Source: Cellulomonas chitinilytica (lineage in GTDB: Bacteria > Actinomycetota > Actinomycetes > Actinomycetales > Cellulomonadaceae). Taken from it: a stretch of DNA of 64,000 nt. The number at the start of each line of letters is the position of its first letter. Within the stretch, counting starts at the first letter, position 1. The position numbers and the translations under genes were made by a program. Below, piece by piece: positions 53,864 through 63,385 of the stretch. The stretch covers positions 186,001 through 250,000 of the forward strand of contig NZ_BONK01000003.1 of NCBI RefSeq assembly GCF_016862675.1, written 5' to 3'. The notes under the pieces were generated by a model. It was not told where the DNA came from, did not search any database, and was given only the letters and a program-made list of their open reading frames with translations.

Positions 53864-55117
53864 ATGCCGCACCCCGCCGCCCTCGCCCTGCGCGCCGCCG
53901 CGCTCGACGACGAGCACGCCGCGACCGACCTGCGCGACCGCTTCCTGCTGCCGGCCGGGACGGTGTACCTCGACGGCAACTCGCTCGGCGCACTCCCGGC
54001 GACGGTCCCCGAGGCGCTCGCGACCGCCGTCCGTGACCAGTGGGGCGGGGACCTCGTGTCGTCGTGGAACGCCCACGGCTGGTGGGAGGCCCCCACGCGG
54101 GTCGGCGACGCCGTCGGACGGATCGTCGGCGCCGCGGCCGGCCAGGTCGTCGTGGGCGACTCGACGACGGTGCGCCTGCACCAGGCGCTGCACGCCGCGG
54201 TCGCGCTGCGCCCGGACGCACGCGTCGTCGTCACCGACCCCGGGTCGTTCCCGACCGACCGCTACGTCGTCGACGGGGTCGCCGCCCAGGTCGGATGGCG
54301 GGTCGAGCACGCGTCGCCCGACCACGTGCCGGCCCTCCTCGCAGATCTCGCGGGCCGCGGGGAGAGGGTCGGCGCGGTCGTCCTGTCGCACGTGGACTAC
54401 CGCACCGGTCGCCTCTGGGACCTGCCGTCGCTCACGCGGGCCGCCCACGACGCCGGTGCGCTCGCCGTCTGGGACCTGTGCCACTCGGCCGGCGCGGTAC
54501 CCGTCGACCTGGACGTGCACCGTGTCGACCTCGCCGTCGGGTGCACCTACAAGTACCTCAACGGCGGTCCGGGCTCGCCGGCGTTCGGGTACGTCGCGAC
54601 GCGCCACCAGGACGGCTTCGTCAACGTGCTGCCGGGGTGGAACGGCCACGCCGACCCGTTCGCGATGGCGGACGGGTACGAGGGCGCCCCGGGGATCGCC
54701 CGGGCCCGCATCGGCACGCCTCCGATGCTCTCGCTGCTCGCCCTGGAGGCCGCGCTGCAGGCCTTCGACGGGGTCGACGTGCGGGACGTCCGGCGCCGGT
54801 CGTCGTCACTGACCCGGTTCCTGCGCACCTGCCTGGAGGCACTGGTCCCCGACGTCGACGTCGTCTCGCCGGCCGAGGACGCCCGGCGCGGGTCGCAGGT
54901 CGCGGTCCGGCACCCGGACGCCTACGGGCTCGTGCAGGCGCTCGCGGGCCGCGGGGTCGTCGCGGACTTCCGGACCCCGGACGTCGTCCGCCTCGGCGTC
55001 GCCGCGCCGTACCTCACGCACCGCGACATGCTCGCGGCCGCGCACGCGCTCGCGGACGTCCTCGCCGCAGGTGAGCACCTCGATCCCGCCCACGCACGAC
55101 GGAACCTCGTCACCTGA
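53864..55117 (+). CDS. kynU: Kynureninase
   Basis: 417 residues of the PLP-dependent kynureninase family (cleaves L-kynurenine to anthranilate and alanine). [11 protein letters not shown] is near residue 27, [15 protein letters not shown] and [26 protein letters not shown] follow, and the Schiff-base Lys lies in [22 protein letters not shown] at 53864. No other kynurenine-pathway gene is present in the window. It stands alone on the plus strand between the two PLP synthase subunits, which would supply its cofactor; that link is inference. Confidence 0.93.
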   Translation: MPHPAALALRAAALDDEHAATDLRDRFLLPAGTVYLDGNSLGALPATVPEALATAVRDQWGGDLVSSWNAHGWWEAPTRVGDAVGRIVGAAAGQVVVGDSTTVRLHQALHAAVALRPDARVVVTDPGSFPTDRYVVDGVAAQVGWRVEHASPDHVPALLADLAGRGERVGAVVLSHVDYRTGRLWDLPSLTRAAHDAGALAVWDLCHSAGAVPVDLDVHRVDLAVGCTYKYLNGGPGSPAFGYVATRHQDGFVNVLPGWNGHADPFAMADGYEGAPGIARARIGTPPMLSLLALEAALQAFDGVDVRDVRRRSSSLTRFLRTCLEALVPDVDVVSPAEDARRGSQVAVRHPDAYGLVQALAGRGVVADFRTPDVVRLGVAAPYLTHRDMLAAAHALADVLAAGEHLDPAHARRNLVT

Positions 55118-55123
55118 CCGGCG

Positions 55124-55789
55124 TCACTCGCGGGCGAGCCCCAGGTGGCGCGTGGTGCCGTCCCACCGTGGCAGCAGGCTCGCGACCAGCTCCGCGAGCC
55201 GTTCGGGGAACACCTCGATCCGCACGCGGGCCAGGTCGTCGAGCGACCACCAGCGCAGCTCGTCGATCACGTCGTGCTCGACGGCCGTCCACCGGGCCCG
55301 GTCGACGCCAGCGAACGCCGTCGACGGCACGCGCGCGACGAAGATCTCCTCGTCCTGCCGGCAGTGCTGGGCGTAGAAGTCGAAGATCGCCGACCGCGTG
55401 AACGCCGGGCCGTGGACGTCGGCCGGGTCGAGGACGATGCCCGTCTCCTCGTGCACCTCGCGGACGGCGGCCGACAGCGCGTCCTCGCCGTCGTCGATGC
55501 CGCCGCCGATCGTGAACCACCAGCTGCGCTCCGGCTGGTCGACGTCGTGACCCCTGATGAGGAGCACCCGGTCGGACTCGTCGAGCAGGATCACCCGCGC
55601 CGCTCGCCGGAAGAGCAGCCCGTCCTCGCCCGGGACCCACTCGGGCCCCAGCGAGTGCCCCGGCCCGTCGACGGCCCCGTCCACGGGCGCGGGGTCGGGG
55701 TCGGGCGCGGACACGCCGGGGGCCGCGGACGCCACTGCGTCGTCCGCGGCCCCCGGCACGTCCATCGGCACTGGGTGCCCCTGGGTCAC
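55124..55789 (-). CDS. Nudix hydrolase
   Basis: 221 residues with a clear Nudix box, G-x5-E-x7-REVHEETG, in [24 protein letters not shown] near residues 96-118. The N-terminal 50 residues are Asp/Pro/Ala-rich and probably disordered. The GTG start overlaps the pdxS stop (GTGA); an ATG eight codons later is an alternative. It converges on kynU with 6 bases between stops. Substrate is unknown: relatives hydrolyse nucleoside diphosphate derivatives. An equivalent gene lies in the same cluster in mycobacteria (Rv2609c). Confidence 0.88.
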   Translation of the reverse strand: MTQGHPVPMDVPGAADDAVASAAPGVSAPDPDPAPVDGAVDGPGHSLGPEWVPGEDGLLFRRAARVILLDESDRVLLIRGHDVDQPERSWWFTIGGGIDDGEDALSAAVREVHEETGIVLDPADVHGPAFTRSAIFDFYAQHCRQDEEIFVARVPSTAFAGVDRARWTAVEHDVIDELRWWSLDDLARVRIEVFPERLAELVASLLPRWDGTTRHLGLARE

Positions 55790-56718
55790 CAGCCCCGCTC
55801 GGACAGGCGGTGCGGCACCGGGACGTCGTCGACGTTGATGCCGACCATCGCCTCGCCGAGGCCACGGGAGACCTTCGCCAGCACGTCCGGGTCGTCGAAG
55901 AACGTCGTCGCCTTGACGATGGCCGCGGCGCGCTCGGCCGGGTTGCCCGACTTGAAGATGCCGGAGCCGACGAACACGCCCTCGGCGCCGAGCTGCATCA
56001 TCATCGCGGCGTCCGCGGGGGTCGCGATGCCGCCGGCCGTGAACAGCACGACGGGGAGCTTGCCCGCGGTCGCGACCTCCTTGACGAGGTCGTACGGCGC
56101 CTGCAGCTCCTTGGCGGCCAGGTACAGCTCGTCCTCGGGGAGCGACTGCAGCCGGCGGATCTCGTCGCGCAGCGTGCGCATGTGCGTCGTCGCGTTCGAG
56201 ACGTCACCCGTGCCCGCCTCGCCCTTCGAGCGGATCATGGCCGCGCCCTCGGTGATCCGGCGCAGCGCCTCGCCCAGGTTGGTCGCGCCGCACACGAACG
56301 GGACGGTGAACGCCCACTTGTCGATGTGGTGCGCGTAGTCGGCGGGCGTGAGGACCTCGGACTCGTCCACGTAGTCGACACCCAGCGACTGCAGCACCTG
56401 CGCCTCGACGAAGTGGCCGATGCGCGCCTTCGCCATGACGGGGATGGAGACGGCCTCGATGATGCCGTCGATGAGGTCGGGGTCGCTCATGCGCGCGACG
56501 CCGCCCTGGGCGCGGATGTCCGCGGGCACCCGCTCGAGGGCCATGACGGCGACCGCTCCGGCGTCCTCGGCGATCTTCGCCTGGTCCGCGGTGACGACGT
56601 CCATGATGACGCCGCCCTTGAGCATCTCGGCCATCCCGCGCTTGACCCGCGCGGTGCCGATGACGCCGGCTGCCGGTGCGCCGGTCGTGGTGGTGGGCTG
56701 GCTGTTCTCGCTGGTCAC
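55786..56718 (-). CDS. pdxS: Pyridoxal 5'-phosphate synthase subunit PdxS
   Basis: 310-residue TIM-barrel synthase that builds PLP from ribose 5-phosphate, glyceraldehyde 3-phosphate and ammonia. Highly conserved segments include [45 protein letters not shown], the catalytic Lys in [10 protein letters not shown], and [12 protein letters not shown] chose the GTG at 56716-56718, 6 bases after GAGG; a GTG four codons upstream is possible. A TACGAT hexamer at 56781-56786 is a plausible -10. Confidence 0.96.
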   Translation of the reverse strand: MTSENSQPTTTTGAPAAGVIGTARVKRGMAEMLKGGVIMDVVTADQAKIAEDAGAVAVMALERVPADIRAQGGVARMSDPDLIDGIIEAVSIPVMAKARIGHFVEAQVLQSLGVDYVDESEVLTPADYAHHIDKWAFTVPFVCGATNLGEALRRITEGAAMIRSKGEAGTGDVSNATTHMRTLRDEIRRLQSLPEDELYLAAKELQAPYDLVKEVATAGKLPVVLFTAGGIATPADAAMMMQLGAEGVFVGSGIFKSGNPAERAAAIVKATTFFDDPDVLAKVSRGLGEAMVGINVDDVPVPHRLSERGW

Positions 56719-56780
56719 GTCAAGCCTCACATCGTGGTGCGGGATGGGTCGGCCGCGCCGTCCGGCGGCCCGATCGGGTC

Positions 56781-56786
56781 ATCGTA
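56781..56786 (-). promoter_or_regulatory. -10 hexamer upstream of pdxS
   Basis: TACGAT (TANNNT) on the minus strand, about 60 bases before the pdxS start. Confidence 0.4.
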
Positions 56787-56816
56787 GTCCGTGGTCGCGG
56801 GCGTCTCCCGCACGTC

Positions 56817-57482
56817 TCAGACGCCCGAGCGGGACCCGTCGGCGCCGTGCGCGCGGGCGCCCGGCCGGCCGAGGCTCTCGGGCCACTCGTCGTCGAGGTC
56901 GAGCGTCCGGGGAGTGGGTGCGCGGCCCGCGAGACGCAGGGCCCGGACGACCGGTCCGCGGCGCGCGCGGGCCGCCTGGGCGACGGCCTCGTTGTGGAAC
57001 CTGCGGGCGAGCTGGAGCCGGTACCAGGCGGAACCGAGGGCGCCGAGGAGCTCGTCACCGGACGGGTCGGCACGCAGGACGGTCACCTCGTCCTCGTCGT
57101 CGAGCGCCTCGCGCAGCGTCGCGGACAGCTCGCTCTCCACGCGGGACCGGTCGAGCGGCAGGTCGGTGCCGGACGTCTCGTGGTCGTCGCCCGCGAGGAG
57201 CCCGGCCAGGTCGGGCGGCAGCGCCGTGGTGTCCGACAGACCCGCCGACAACGACGCCCACGCCGCCTCGCCGACGAGGACGGAGCTCACCGGGTCGAGC
57301 AGCCCGGACGTCGCCAGCTCGGCGGCGACGGTGGCGCGACGCACGAGCTGCGCGTCCACCACGGCCCGGGAGGCGTTCATCTTGCGGTGCAGCCGGTCGA
57401 GCCGGGACGCGGCGACCCAGACGCACCAGAGGCCGAGCCCGAGGAGCACGGTGATGACGACGGTGATCTCCGACCAGCTCAC
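56817..57482 (-). CDS. LemA-like membrane protein
   Basis: 221 residues. N-terminal membrane helix (VVITVLLGLGLWCVWVAA) followed by a helical region beginning RLDRLHRKMNASRAVVDAQLVRRATVAAELA and a later WYRLQLARRFHNEAV. The pairing of a basic helix after the membrane segment with the LQLARRF-NEAV motif is that of LemA proteins, but the middle is divergent. The GTG start overlaps the mannosyltransferase stop (GTGA), so it is in the phosphatidylinositol-mannoside operon. Function unknown. Confidence 0.6.
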   Translation of the reverse strand: MSWSEITVVITVLLGLGLWCVWVAASRLDRLHRKMNASRAVVDAQLVRRATVAAELATSGLLDPVSSVLVGEAAWASLSAGLSDTTALPPDLAGLLAGDDHETSGTDLPLDRSRVESELSATLREALDDEDEVTVLRADPSGDELLGALGSAWYRLQLARRFHNEAVAQAARARRGPVVRALRLAGRAPTPRTLDLDDEWPESLGRPGARAHGADGSRSGV

Positions 57483-58711
57483 CGGGTCTCACCTCGCGTG
57501 CGACGCAGCTCGAGCAACCGGGCGCCGCGCACCGACGACGGGTCCTCCCCGACCGGCGCGGCCGCGCCGGCGACGACCATCTCGTACACGGCGAGCACCT
57601 GGTCCGTGACGGCCGACCAGTCGTACCGGCGCACCGCCTCGGAGGCCCGCTCGGTCACCGCGGCCCGCAGCTCGGCGTCACCGAGCACGCGCACGAGGGT
57701 CGCCGCGAGGTCGGCGCTGTCCCCCGTGGCGAACAGCACGCCTGCGGCGCCGTCGTCGAGCACCCGGCTGAACGCGCCGAGGTCGCTGGCCACGACGGTG
57801 GCACCCGCGCTCATCGCCTCGACGAGCACGATCCCGAAGCTCTCGCCGCCGGTCTGCGGCGCGCAGTACACGTCGACCGACGCGAGAAGCCTCGCCTTGT
57901 CCTCGTCGGACACGCTGCCGAGGAACTCCACGGCACCCGCGCGCTCCCCCAGCAGCTCGCGGGCCTGCTGGGCACCGGTCTCGCCACGACCCGCGACGAT
58001 CAGCCGGGCACCCGGCACGGCGTCGAGCACGCGGCCCATCGCGCCCAGCAGCACCGGCAGGCCCTTGCGCGACTCGTCGAGCCGGCCGAGGAACGCGATC
58101 GTCGGCGCGTCCGGGGTGCCCGTCCAGCGCGGGTCGCGCTCGGCGCCGGCGAACTGGTCGACGTACACCCCGTTGGGGATCACGACCGCGTCACCGCCGA
58201 GGTGCTCGACGAGCGTGCGCCGGGCGTCCTCGGAGACCGCGATCCGGGCGGAGATCTTCTCCAGCGACTGCTTGACCAGCGGGTAGGCGACCTGCAGGGG
58301 GCGCGAGCGGATCAGCGACGTGTGGAACGTCGCGACGACGGGCCCGTCCGCGATCCACAGCGCGAGCATCCCGAGGCTCGGCGTCACCGGCTCGTGCAGG
58401 TGCAGCACGTCGAACTGGCCGGTCGCCAGCCACTTGCGCACCCGCGCCGCCGTCACCGGGCCGAACGTGAGACGCGCGACCGACCCGTTGTACCGGACGG
58501 GCACGGCGCGGCCCGCGGCGACGAGGTACGGCGGGACGGGCGTGTCGTCGTCCGCAGGGGCCAGCACCGAGACGTCGTGGCCGCGCGCGAGCAGCGCCTC
58601 GGCGAGGTCGCGCACGTGGAACTGCACACCGCCGGGCACGTCGAACGAGTACGGGCACACGATGCCGACGCGCAACGGTCGCCCGTCCGTCCTGCCCGGC
58701 GTGGTCGTCAC
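57479..58711 (-). CDS. pimA: Phosphatidylinositol alpha-mannosyltransferase PimA
   Basis: 410-residue GT-B glycosyltransferase (GT4) that adds the first mannose to phosphatidylinositol on the inner leaflet. The N terminus reads RVGIVCPYSFDVPGGVQFHVRDLAEALLARGH, characteristic of PimA. The acceptor region has LHLHEPVTPSLGMLAL and the donor part has FLGRLDESRKGLPVLLGA and PQTGGESFGIVLVEAMSAGATVVASDLGAF (the E-x7-E motif). GTG start overlapping the acyltransferase stop (GTGA). Its C-terminal 30 residues are a low-conservation tail. Confidence 0.92.
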   Translation of the reverse strand: MTTTPGRTDGRPLRVGIVCPYSFDVPGGVQFHVRDLAEALLARGHDVSVLAPADDDTPVPPYLVAAGRAVPVRYNGSVARLTFGPVTAARVRKWLATGQFDVLHLHEPVTPSLGMLALWIADGPVVATFHTSLIRSRPLQVAYPLVKQSLEKISARIAVSEDARRTLVEHLGGDAVVIPNGVYVDQFAGAERDPRWTGTPDAPTIAFLGRLDESRKGLPVLLGAMGRVLDAVPGARLIVAGRGETGAQQARELLGERAGAVEFLGSVSDEDKARLLASVDVYCAPQTGGESFGIVLVEAMSAGATVVASDLGAFSRVLDDGAAGVLFATGDSADLAATLVRVLGDAELRAAVTERASEAVRRYDWSAVTDQVLAVYEMVVAGAAAPVGEDPSSVRGARLLELRRTRGETR

Positions 58712-59670
58712 GTGACGCTCCGCTCCGCCTCGAGCGTCGCGGCGTACCGGGCCGGGTCGAGGTCCTCGACGAACACCGCCTGGAGCATGTGCCAGTCCTC
58801 GGGGTGCTCGGCGATGCCCAGCGCGAGCCGGTCGACCCAGGCCTGCGTCACGGCACGCACCTGCTCGGCCCGCGGGAGCCCGGGCGGCACGTCGACCGGG
58901 GCGCAGAACTCGACGACGATCCCCCACGGCGACCCCGCCGCCCGGCGACGCGACCCGGCCAGCCGCTCGTAGCTGACGACGGTCGGCATCAGCGTCGCCC
59001 CGGTGCTCACGGCGAGGGCGGCGGGGCCGGCGGCAACCCGCGCACGATGCCCGAACAGGTCGACCTCGACGCCGCGTGCCGTCAGGTCGCGGTCCGCGAG
59101 CAGGGGCAGCAGGCCGGGGCCGCCGCGCGCCGCGCGGACGAGGTCCCGGAAGACGTCGCCCCCACCGGTCAGCGGGAAGATGCGCAGCCCGATGGACTCG
59201 CGGAAGCCGACGAACTCCTGGAACAGCTCCTCGGGCTCGAGCCGCTCCGCGACGGTCGTCACGGGCGCGAGCGCGCGGGTGCAGTACGCCCCGGCGAGGT
59301 CCCAGTTGCCGACGTGGCCCAGGGCGAGCAGGACGGTCCGGCCCGCCGCGAGCTCCTCGTCGAGCCGCGGGTCGCGCACGACGCGCACGCGGGCCTCGAT
59401 CTGCTCGCGCGTCATCGTGCTCAGCGCGAACGTCTCCCCGAAGTACCGCATGTACGAGCGCATGCCCGCCCGGCTCAGCCGGCGCAGCGCGCGCCGGTCG
59501 AGCCCCGGTCGCACCCGGGCGAGGTTCCCCTCGAGCCGTCGCACACCTTGGCCGTGGCGCAGCCAGGCGATGTCGGCCGCGGCGTTGCACAGGCCCCGCA
59601 GGGCCGGACCCGGCACATGCCCCGCGACCCGCCACGCGGTCGCGTACAGCCGGGCGACGTCGACCTTCAC
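58708..59670 (-). CDS. Phosphatidylinositol mannoside acyltransferase
   Basis: 320-residue lauroyl/myristoyl acyltransferase-type (LPLAT) protein, the counterpart of Rv2611c (PatA), which acylates the mannose of PIM. The HxxxxD catalytic motif is in ALGHVGNWDLAG near residue 118. LPLLADRDL and VEFCAPVDVPPG follow at the usual distances. The GTG at 59668-59670 overlaps the pgsA stop (GTGA). Gene order pgsA-patA-pimA is the same as in mycobacteria. Confidence 0.9.
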   Translation of the reverse strand: MKVDVARLYATAWRVAGHVPGPALRGLCNAAADIAWLRHGQGVRRLEGNLARVRPGLDRRALRRLSRAGMRSYMRYFGETFALSTMTREQIEARVRVVRDPRLDEELAAGRTVLLALGHVGNWDLAGAYCTRALAPVTTVAERLEPEELFQEFVGFRESIGLRIFPLTGGGDVFRDLVRAARGGPGLLPLLADRDLTARGVEVDLFGHRARVAAGPAALAVSTGATLMPTVVSYERLAGSRRRAAGSPWGIVVEFCAPVDVPPGLPRAEQVRAVTQAWVDRLALGIAEHPEDWHMLQAVFVEDLDPARYAATLEAERSVT

Positions 59671-60278
59671 TCCGTCACCCCGACCGCCTGCCGGTGCACC
59701 TTGGCCATCCGTTGCACGATCGTGACGGCGGACGCGACCGCGAGGAACCCGAGCGCGACGGTGAGCACGGCGTCGGGCGCACCGAGACCGACGGCGGCGG
59801 TGGCGACCAGCGCGATGAGCAACCGGTCCGCCCGCTCCGCGATGCCCCCCGACGCCGTCATGCCCAGGCCCTCGGCCCGCGCCCGGGCGTACGGCACGAT
59901 CGAGCCGAGCACGACGCACGCCAGCGCGAGCACCGCCGTCAGCCGGTCGTCACCGTCCCCGACGAACCACAGCAGCAGACCCGCGAAGATCGCCCCGTCG
60001 CCGAACCGGTCGAGCGTCGAGTCGAGGAACGCCCCCCACGGCCCCGACCGGCCCGACCGGCGCGCCATCACGCCGTCGAGCGAGTCGGTCAGCACGAACA
60101 CGCCGATGACCAGCGCCCCGACGAACAGGTGGCCCGTCGGGAACGCCCACAGCGCCGTGACGACCACGACGAGCGTGCCGACGATCGTCACCGCGTCCGG
60201 CGAGACGCCGGCCCGCAGGAGGGCGTCGGCCGGCGGGGTCATGACGCGCGACATCAGGCCTCGCAGTCGGTTCAGCAC
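59667..60278 (-). CDS. pgsA: Phosphatidylinositol phosphate synthase
   Basis: 203 residues, integral membrane CDP-alcohol phosphotransferase. The signature D-x2-DG-x2-AR-x8-G-x3-D-x3-D is complete in DSLDGVMARRSGRSGPWGAFLDSTLDR (about residues 65-91). Membrane helices flank it. By position in the PIM operon it should make phosphatidylinositol phosphate from CDP-diacylglycerol and inositol phosphate rather than phosphatidylglycerophosphate. GTG start 7 bases after the HIT gene stop, with AAGGGATG spanning that stop. Confidence 0.92.
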   Translation of the reverse strand: MLNRLRGLMSRVMTPPADALLRAGVSPDAVTIVGTLVVVVTALWAFPTGHLFVGALVIGVFVLTDSLDGVMARRSGRSGPWGAFLDSTLDRFGDGAIFAGLLLWFVGDGDDRLTAVLALACVVLGSIVPYARARAEGLGMTASGGIAERADRLLIALVATAAVGLGAPDAVLTVALGFLAVASAVTIVQRMAKVHRQAVGVTE

Positions 60279-60285
60279 GTCTCGA

Positions 60286-60858
60286 TCATCCCTTCGGATC
60301 GGTCGTCGTCGGGTCCGGCCACGCGGCGGCGAGCCTCGCCCGCGTGTCGGCGAGCAGCTCGGGCAGCGCGCGGCTGCGGGCGACGATCGGCAGGAAGTTC
60401 GAGTCGCCGCCCCACCGAGGCACGACGTGCTGGTGCAGGTGCGCGGCGATCCCCGCTCCGGCCACCGGCCCCTGGTTCATCCCGAGGTTGAAGCCGTGCG
60501 GCGCGTAGACAGCCCGCACCACGCGCATCGCCGTGCGCGTCAGCGACGCCACCTCGGCGACCTCGTCGTCCGTCAGGTCCGTGTAGTCCGCCACGTGCCG
60601 GTACGGGCACACGAGCAGGTGGCCGGAGTTGTACGGGTAGAGGTTGAGGACCACGTACGAGACCGTCCCGCGCGCGACGATCAGCGCCTCCTCGTCGCCG
60701 AGGGTCGGCTGCCGGCAGAACGGGCAGCCGTCGCCCGGCTCGTCGTCGGTCGGCTTGTCCTGCCCGCCGATGTACGCCATCCGGTGCGGCGTCCACAGTC
60801 GCTGGAAGCCGTCCGGCTCGCCGGCGAACACGTCGGCCGGCTCGACGCCGTCGCTCAC
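60286..60858 (-). CDS. HIT-domain protein (Ap4A phosphorylase type)
   Basis: 190 residues. The histidine triad is HLHQHVVPRWGGDSNF near residue 141. Upstream, GCPFCRQPTLGDEEALIVARGTVSYVVLNLYPYNSGHLLVCPYRH matches the actinobacterial HIT protein homologous to Rv2613c, reported as an Ap4A phosphorylase. The CxxC near residue 45 could bind zinc. GTG start 3 bases after the thrS stop. Confidence 0.9.
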   Translation of the reverse strand: MSDGVEPADVFAGEPDGFQRLWTPHRMAYIGGQDKPTDDEPGDGCPFCRQPTLGDEEALIVARGTVSYVVLNLYPYNSGHLLVCPYRHVADYTDLTDDEVAEVASLTRTAMRVVRAVYAPHGFNLGMNQGPVAGAGIAAHLHQHVVPRWGGDSNFLPIVARSRALPELLADTRARLAAAWPDPTTTDPKG

Positions 60859-60861
60859 GCG

Positions 60862-62874
60862 TCAGACCTGCACGCGCTCGCGGACCGCCGAGACGATCCG
60901 CTCGATCGCCTCCGCGACGGGCACCCCGTTGTCCTGGCGCCCGTCCCGGTACCGGAACGAGACCGCCCCGGCCTCCGCGTCCTCGCCTCCGGCGATGAGC
61001 ACGAACGGGATCTTCTGCGTGCTGGCGTTGCGGATCTTCTTGCCGAACCGGTCGTCGGAGCGGTCCACCTCGGCCCGGATGCCCTGCTCGCGCAGCTGCC
61101 GGACGACGTCGTCGAGGTACCCCTCGAACGGCTCGGCGACCGGCACCGCGAGCACCTGCACCGGCGCGAGCCAGGCCGGGAACGCGCCGCCGTAGTGCTC
61201 GGTGAGCACCGCGAAGAACCGCTCGACGGAGCCGAACAGCGCGCGGTGGATCATCACGGGGCGCTGACGGCTGCCGTCGGACGCCGTGAACTCGAGCTCG
61301 AACCGCTCCGGCAGGTTGAAGTCGAGCTGGATGGTGGACATCTGCCAGGTGCGACCCAGCGCGTCCTTGACCTGCACCGAGATCTTCGGACCGTAGAACG
61401 CGGCGCCGCCCGGGTCGGGCACCAGGTCGAGCCCGGACGCCTCGGCGACCTGCCGCAGCGTCTCGGTCGCCTCCTCCCAGACCTCGTCGGAGCCGACGAA
61501 CTTGTCCGGGTTCTTGGTGGAGAGCTCGAGGTAGTAGTCGTCGAGGCCGTAGTCCTTGAGCAGGTCGAGCACGAACTTCAGCGTCGTGGTGAGCTCGTCC
61601 GCCATCTGCTCGCGGGTGCAGTAGATGTGCGCGTCGTCCTGCGTGAACCCGCGCGCTCGGGTCATGCCGTGCACCACGCCCGACTTCTCGTACCGGTACA
61701 CGGTGCCGAACTCGAACAGCCGCAGCGGAAGCTCCCGGTAGGAGCGGCCGCGCGCCGCGAAGATCAGGTTGTGCATCGGGCAGTTCATCGGCTTGAGGTA
61801 GTACTGCTGCCCCGCCTTGCGCACGTGCCCGTCGGCGTCGCGCTCCTCGTCGAGGGTCATCGGGGGGTACATGCCCTCCGCGTACCAGTCGAGGTGGCCC
61901 GAGATCTCGTACAGCTTGCTCTTGGTGATGTGCGGGGTGTTGACGAACTCGTACCCGCCCTGCACGTGCCGCAGCCGGCTGTAGTGCTCCATCTCCATGC
62001 GGATCACGCCGCCCTTGGGGTGGAACACCGCGAGGCCCGAGCCGATCTCGTCCGGGAACGAGAACAGGTCGAGCTCGGTGCCCAGCCGTCGGTGGTCGCG
62101 GCGCTCGGCCTCGGCGATGCGCTCGAGGTACGCCTTCAGCTCGTCCTTCGTCGGCCACGCCGTGCCGTACACGCGCTGCAGCTGCGGGTTCTTCTCGGAC
62201 CCGCGCCAGTACGCGGCCGCCGACCGGGTCAGCTGGAACCCGTTGCCCAGCACGCGCGTGCTCGGGACGTGCGGGCCGCGGCACAGGTCCTGCCAGACGA
62301 CCTGCTCGCTCTCCCGGCCGGCGCCGCGCACGTTCTGGTAGATGCTCAGGCCGCCGAGCCCGACCTCGACCGACGCGCCGTCGGCCGCGGCCGGGTCACC
62401 CTTGAGGCCGATGAGCTCGAGCTTGTACGGCTCGTCGCGCAGCTCCTTGCGGGCCTCGTCCTCGGTGACGTCCCACCGGCGGAAGGTCTGGCCCTCCTTG
62501 ACGATCCGGCCCATCACCTTCTCGACGGCCTTGAGGTCCTCGGGGGTGAACGGGGTCTCGACGTCGAAGTCGTAGTAGAAGCCGTCCGTGATGGGCGGGC
62601 CGATGCCGAGCTTCGCGGTCGGGTTGACCTCCTGGACGGCCTGCGCCAGCACGTGCGCCGCGGAGTGCCGCAGGACCGCGAGGCCGTCGGGCTCGTCGAT
62701 CGTGACCGCCTCGACGACGGCGCCGTCCGGGATCGGCAGGTGCAGGTCGCGCAGCTCGCCGTCGACGCGGACGACGAGCACGTCACGCCGGTCGCCGAAC
62801 AGGTCGGTGCCCGTCGTGCCCGGCTCCGCCGTGGTCGCAGATCCGTCGACGGTGAGGGTCATCAGCTCGGGCAC
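60862..62874 (-). CDS. thrS: Threonyl-tRNA synthetase
   Basis: 670 residues, full length: TGS domain ([12 protein letters not shown]...), the N2 editing domain ([16 protein letters not shown] with the HxxxH motif, and [10 protein letters not shown] with the Cys-x5-His-like metal site), the class II core with zinc ligands Cys in KPMNCPMHN, His in QDDAHIYC and His in [13 protein letters not shown], and the anticodon domain. I chose the GTG at 62872-62874, preceded by GGAGA at 8 bases; an ATG four codons on is the alternative. A TAGCAT hexamer at 62922-62927 is a plausible -10. Confidence 0.96.
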   Translation of the reverse strand: MPELMTLTVDGSATTAEPGTTGTDLFGDRRDVLVVRVDGELRDLHLPIPDGAVVEAVTIDEPDGLAVLRHSAAHVLAQAVQEVNPTAKLGIGPPITDGFYYDFDVETPFTPEDLKAVEKVMGRIVKEGQTFRRWDVTEDEARKELRDEPYKLELIGLKGDPAAADGASVEVGLGGLSIYQNVRGAGRESEQVVWQDLCRGPHVPSTRVLGNGFQLTRSAAAYWRGSEKNPQLQRVYGTAWPTKDELKAYLERIAEAERRDHRRLGTELDLFSFPDEIGSGLAVFHPKGGVIRMEMEHYSRLRHVQGGYEFVNTPHITKSKLYEISGHLDWYAEGMYPPMTLDEERDADGHVRKAGQQYYLKPMNCPMHNLIFAARGRSYRELPLRLFEFGTVYRYEKSGVVHGMTRARGFTQDDAHIYCTREQMADELTTTLKFVLDLLKDYGLDDYYLELSTKNPDKFVGSDEVWEEATETLRQVAEASGLDLVPDPGGAAFYGPKISVQVKDALGRTWQMSTIQLDFNLPERFELEFTASDGSRQRPVMIHRALFGSVERFFAVLTEHYGGAFPAWLAPVQVLAVPVAEPFEGYLDDVVRQLREQGIRAEVDRSDDRFGKKIRNASTQKIPFVLIAGGEDAEAGAVSFRYRDGRQDNGVPVAEAIERIVSAVRERVQV

Positions 62875-62921
62875 CGGTGCTGTCTCCTTCGTGGTGGCCC
62901 ACCCGGGCGGAGGGCTCCTCG

Positions 62922-62927
62922 ATGCTA
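62922..62927 (-). promoter_or_regulatory. -10 hexamer for thrS operon
   Basis: TAGCAT (TANNNT) on the minus strand, leader about 45 bases. The same hexamer stands ahead of the tRNA-Val gene (63184-63189). No T-box elements are visible. Confidence 0.4.
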
Positions 62928-63010
62928 CCGGCGTGACGGCGGCCGCCCGAGCAGCAGGACGCGACCACCACGACGCCGGTCCGACGCGCCGACGCAAGGG
63001 GTGAAACAAC

Positions 63011-63049
63011 GACAGCGAGGGCCGCCCGTCACGGGCGACCCTCGCTGTC
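63011..63049 (-). terminator. Terminator of tRNA-Val
   Basis: Outer stem GACAGCGAGGG/CCCTCGCTGTC (11 bp, perfect), a T-G wobble and a 5-bp inner stem, then GTTGTTTC on the minus strand: the closest thing to a classical rho-independent terminator in the window. It lies 7 bases after the tRNA 3' end. Confidence 0.9.
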
Positions 63050-63055
63050 CTCTTG

Positions 63056-63128
63056 TGGGCGATACCGGACTCGAACCGATGACCTCCTCGGTGTGAACGA
63101 GGCGCTCTACCAACTGAGCCAATCGCCC
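63056..63128 (-). tRNA. tRNA-Val (anticodon CAC)
   Basis: Read on the minus strand it starts GGGCGAT and ends ATCGCCC plus discriminator A, forming a 7-bp acceptor stem. The D arm reads GGCTCAGTTGGTAGAGC, the anticodon arm CCTCG-TTCACAC-CGAGG gives anticodon CAC (reads GTG), and the T arm is GTTCGAGTC. No CCA is encoded. Confidence 0.95.
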
Positions 63129-63183
63129 GTACCGCGTGCGGAGCACGAGGTCGGAGTGCCACCCGGGGGCGGCGTCGAGGAGG

Positions 63184-63189
63184 ATGCTA
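63184..63189 (-). promoter_or_regulatory. -10 hexamer for tRNA-Val
   Basis: TAGCAT on the minus strand, with TTCGGA 18 bases further upstream as a weak -35. It is 55 bases ahead of the tRNA 5' end. Confidence 0.4.
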
Positions 63190-63385
63190 CCCAACCCGAG
63201 CGCATATTCCGAACCGCCGTCCCGGCGGGCGGCGCGCTCGTGGCCGCCGGACCGAACGGGTGGTGACACCCACCGTCGTCACCCGTCACCGCGTCCCTCC
63301 GGGTGAACTCGGTGCAAGGACCGGTCCAATCCGGCACCTGGCCTGCCATGATGAGACCTCCAGCCCTTGTGAACAGGAGGACCCG

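Noticed and set aside
62875..63010. Possible T-box leader upstream of thrS
   Set aside because: No specifier loop, T-box sequence or antiterminator/terminator pair is visible. The hairpin at 63011-63049 ends the tRNA-Val transcript.
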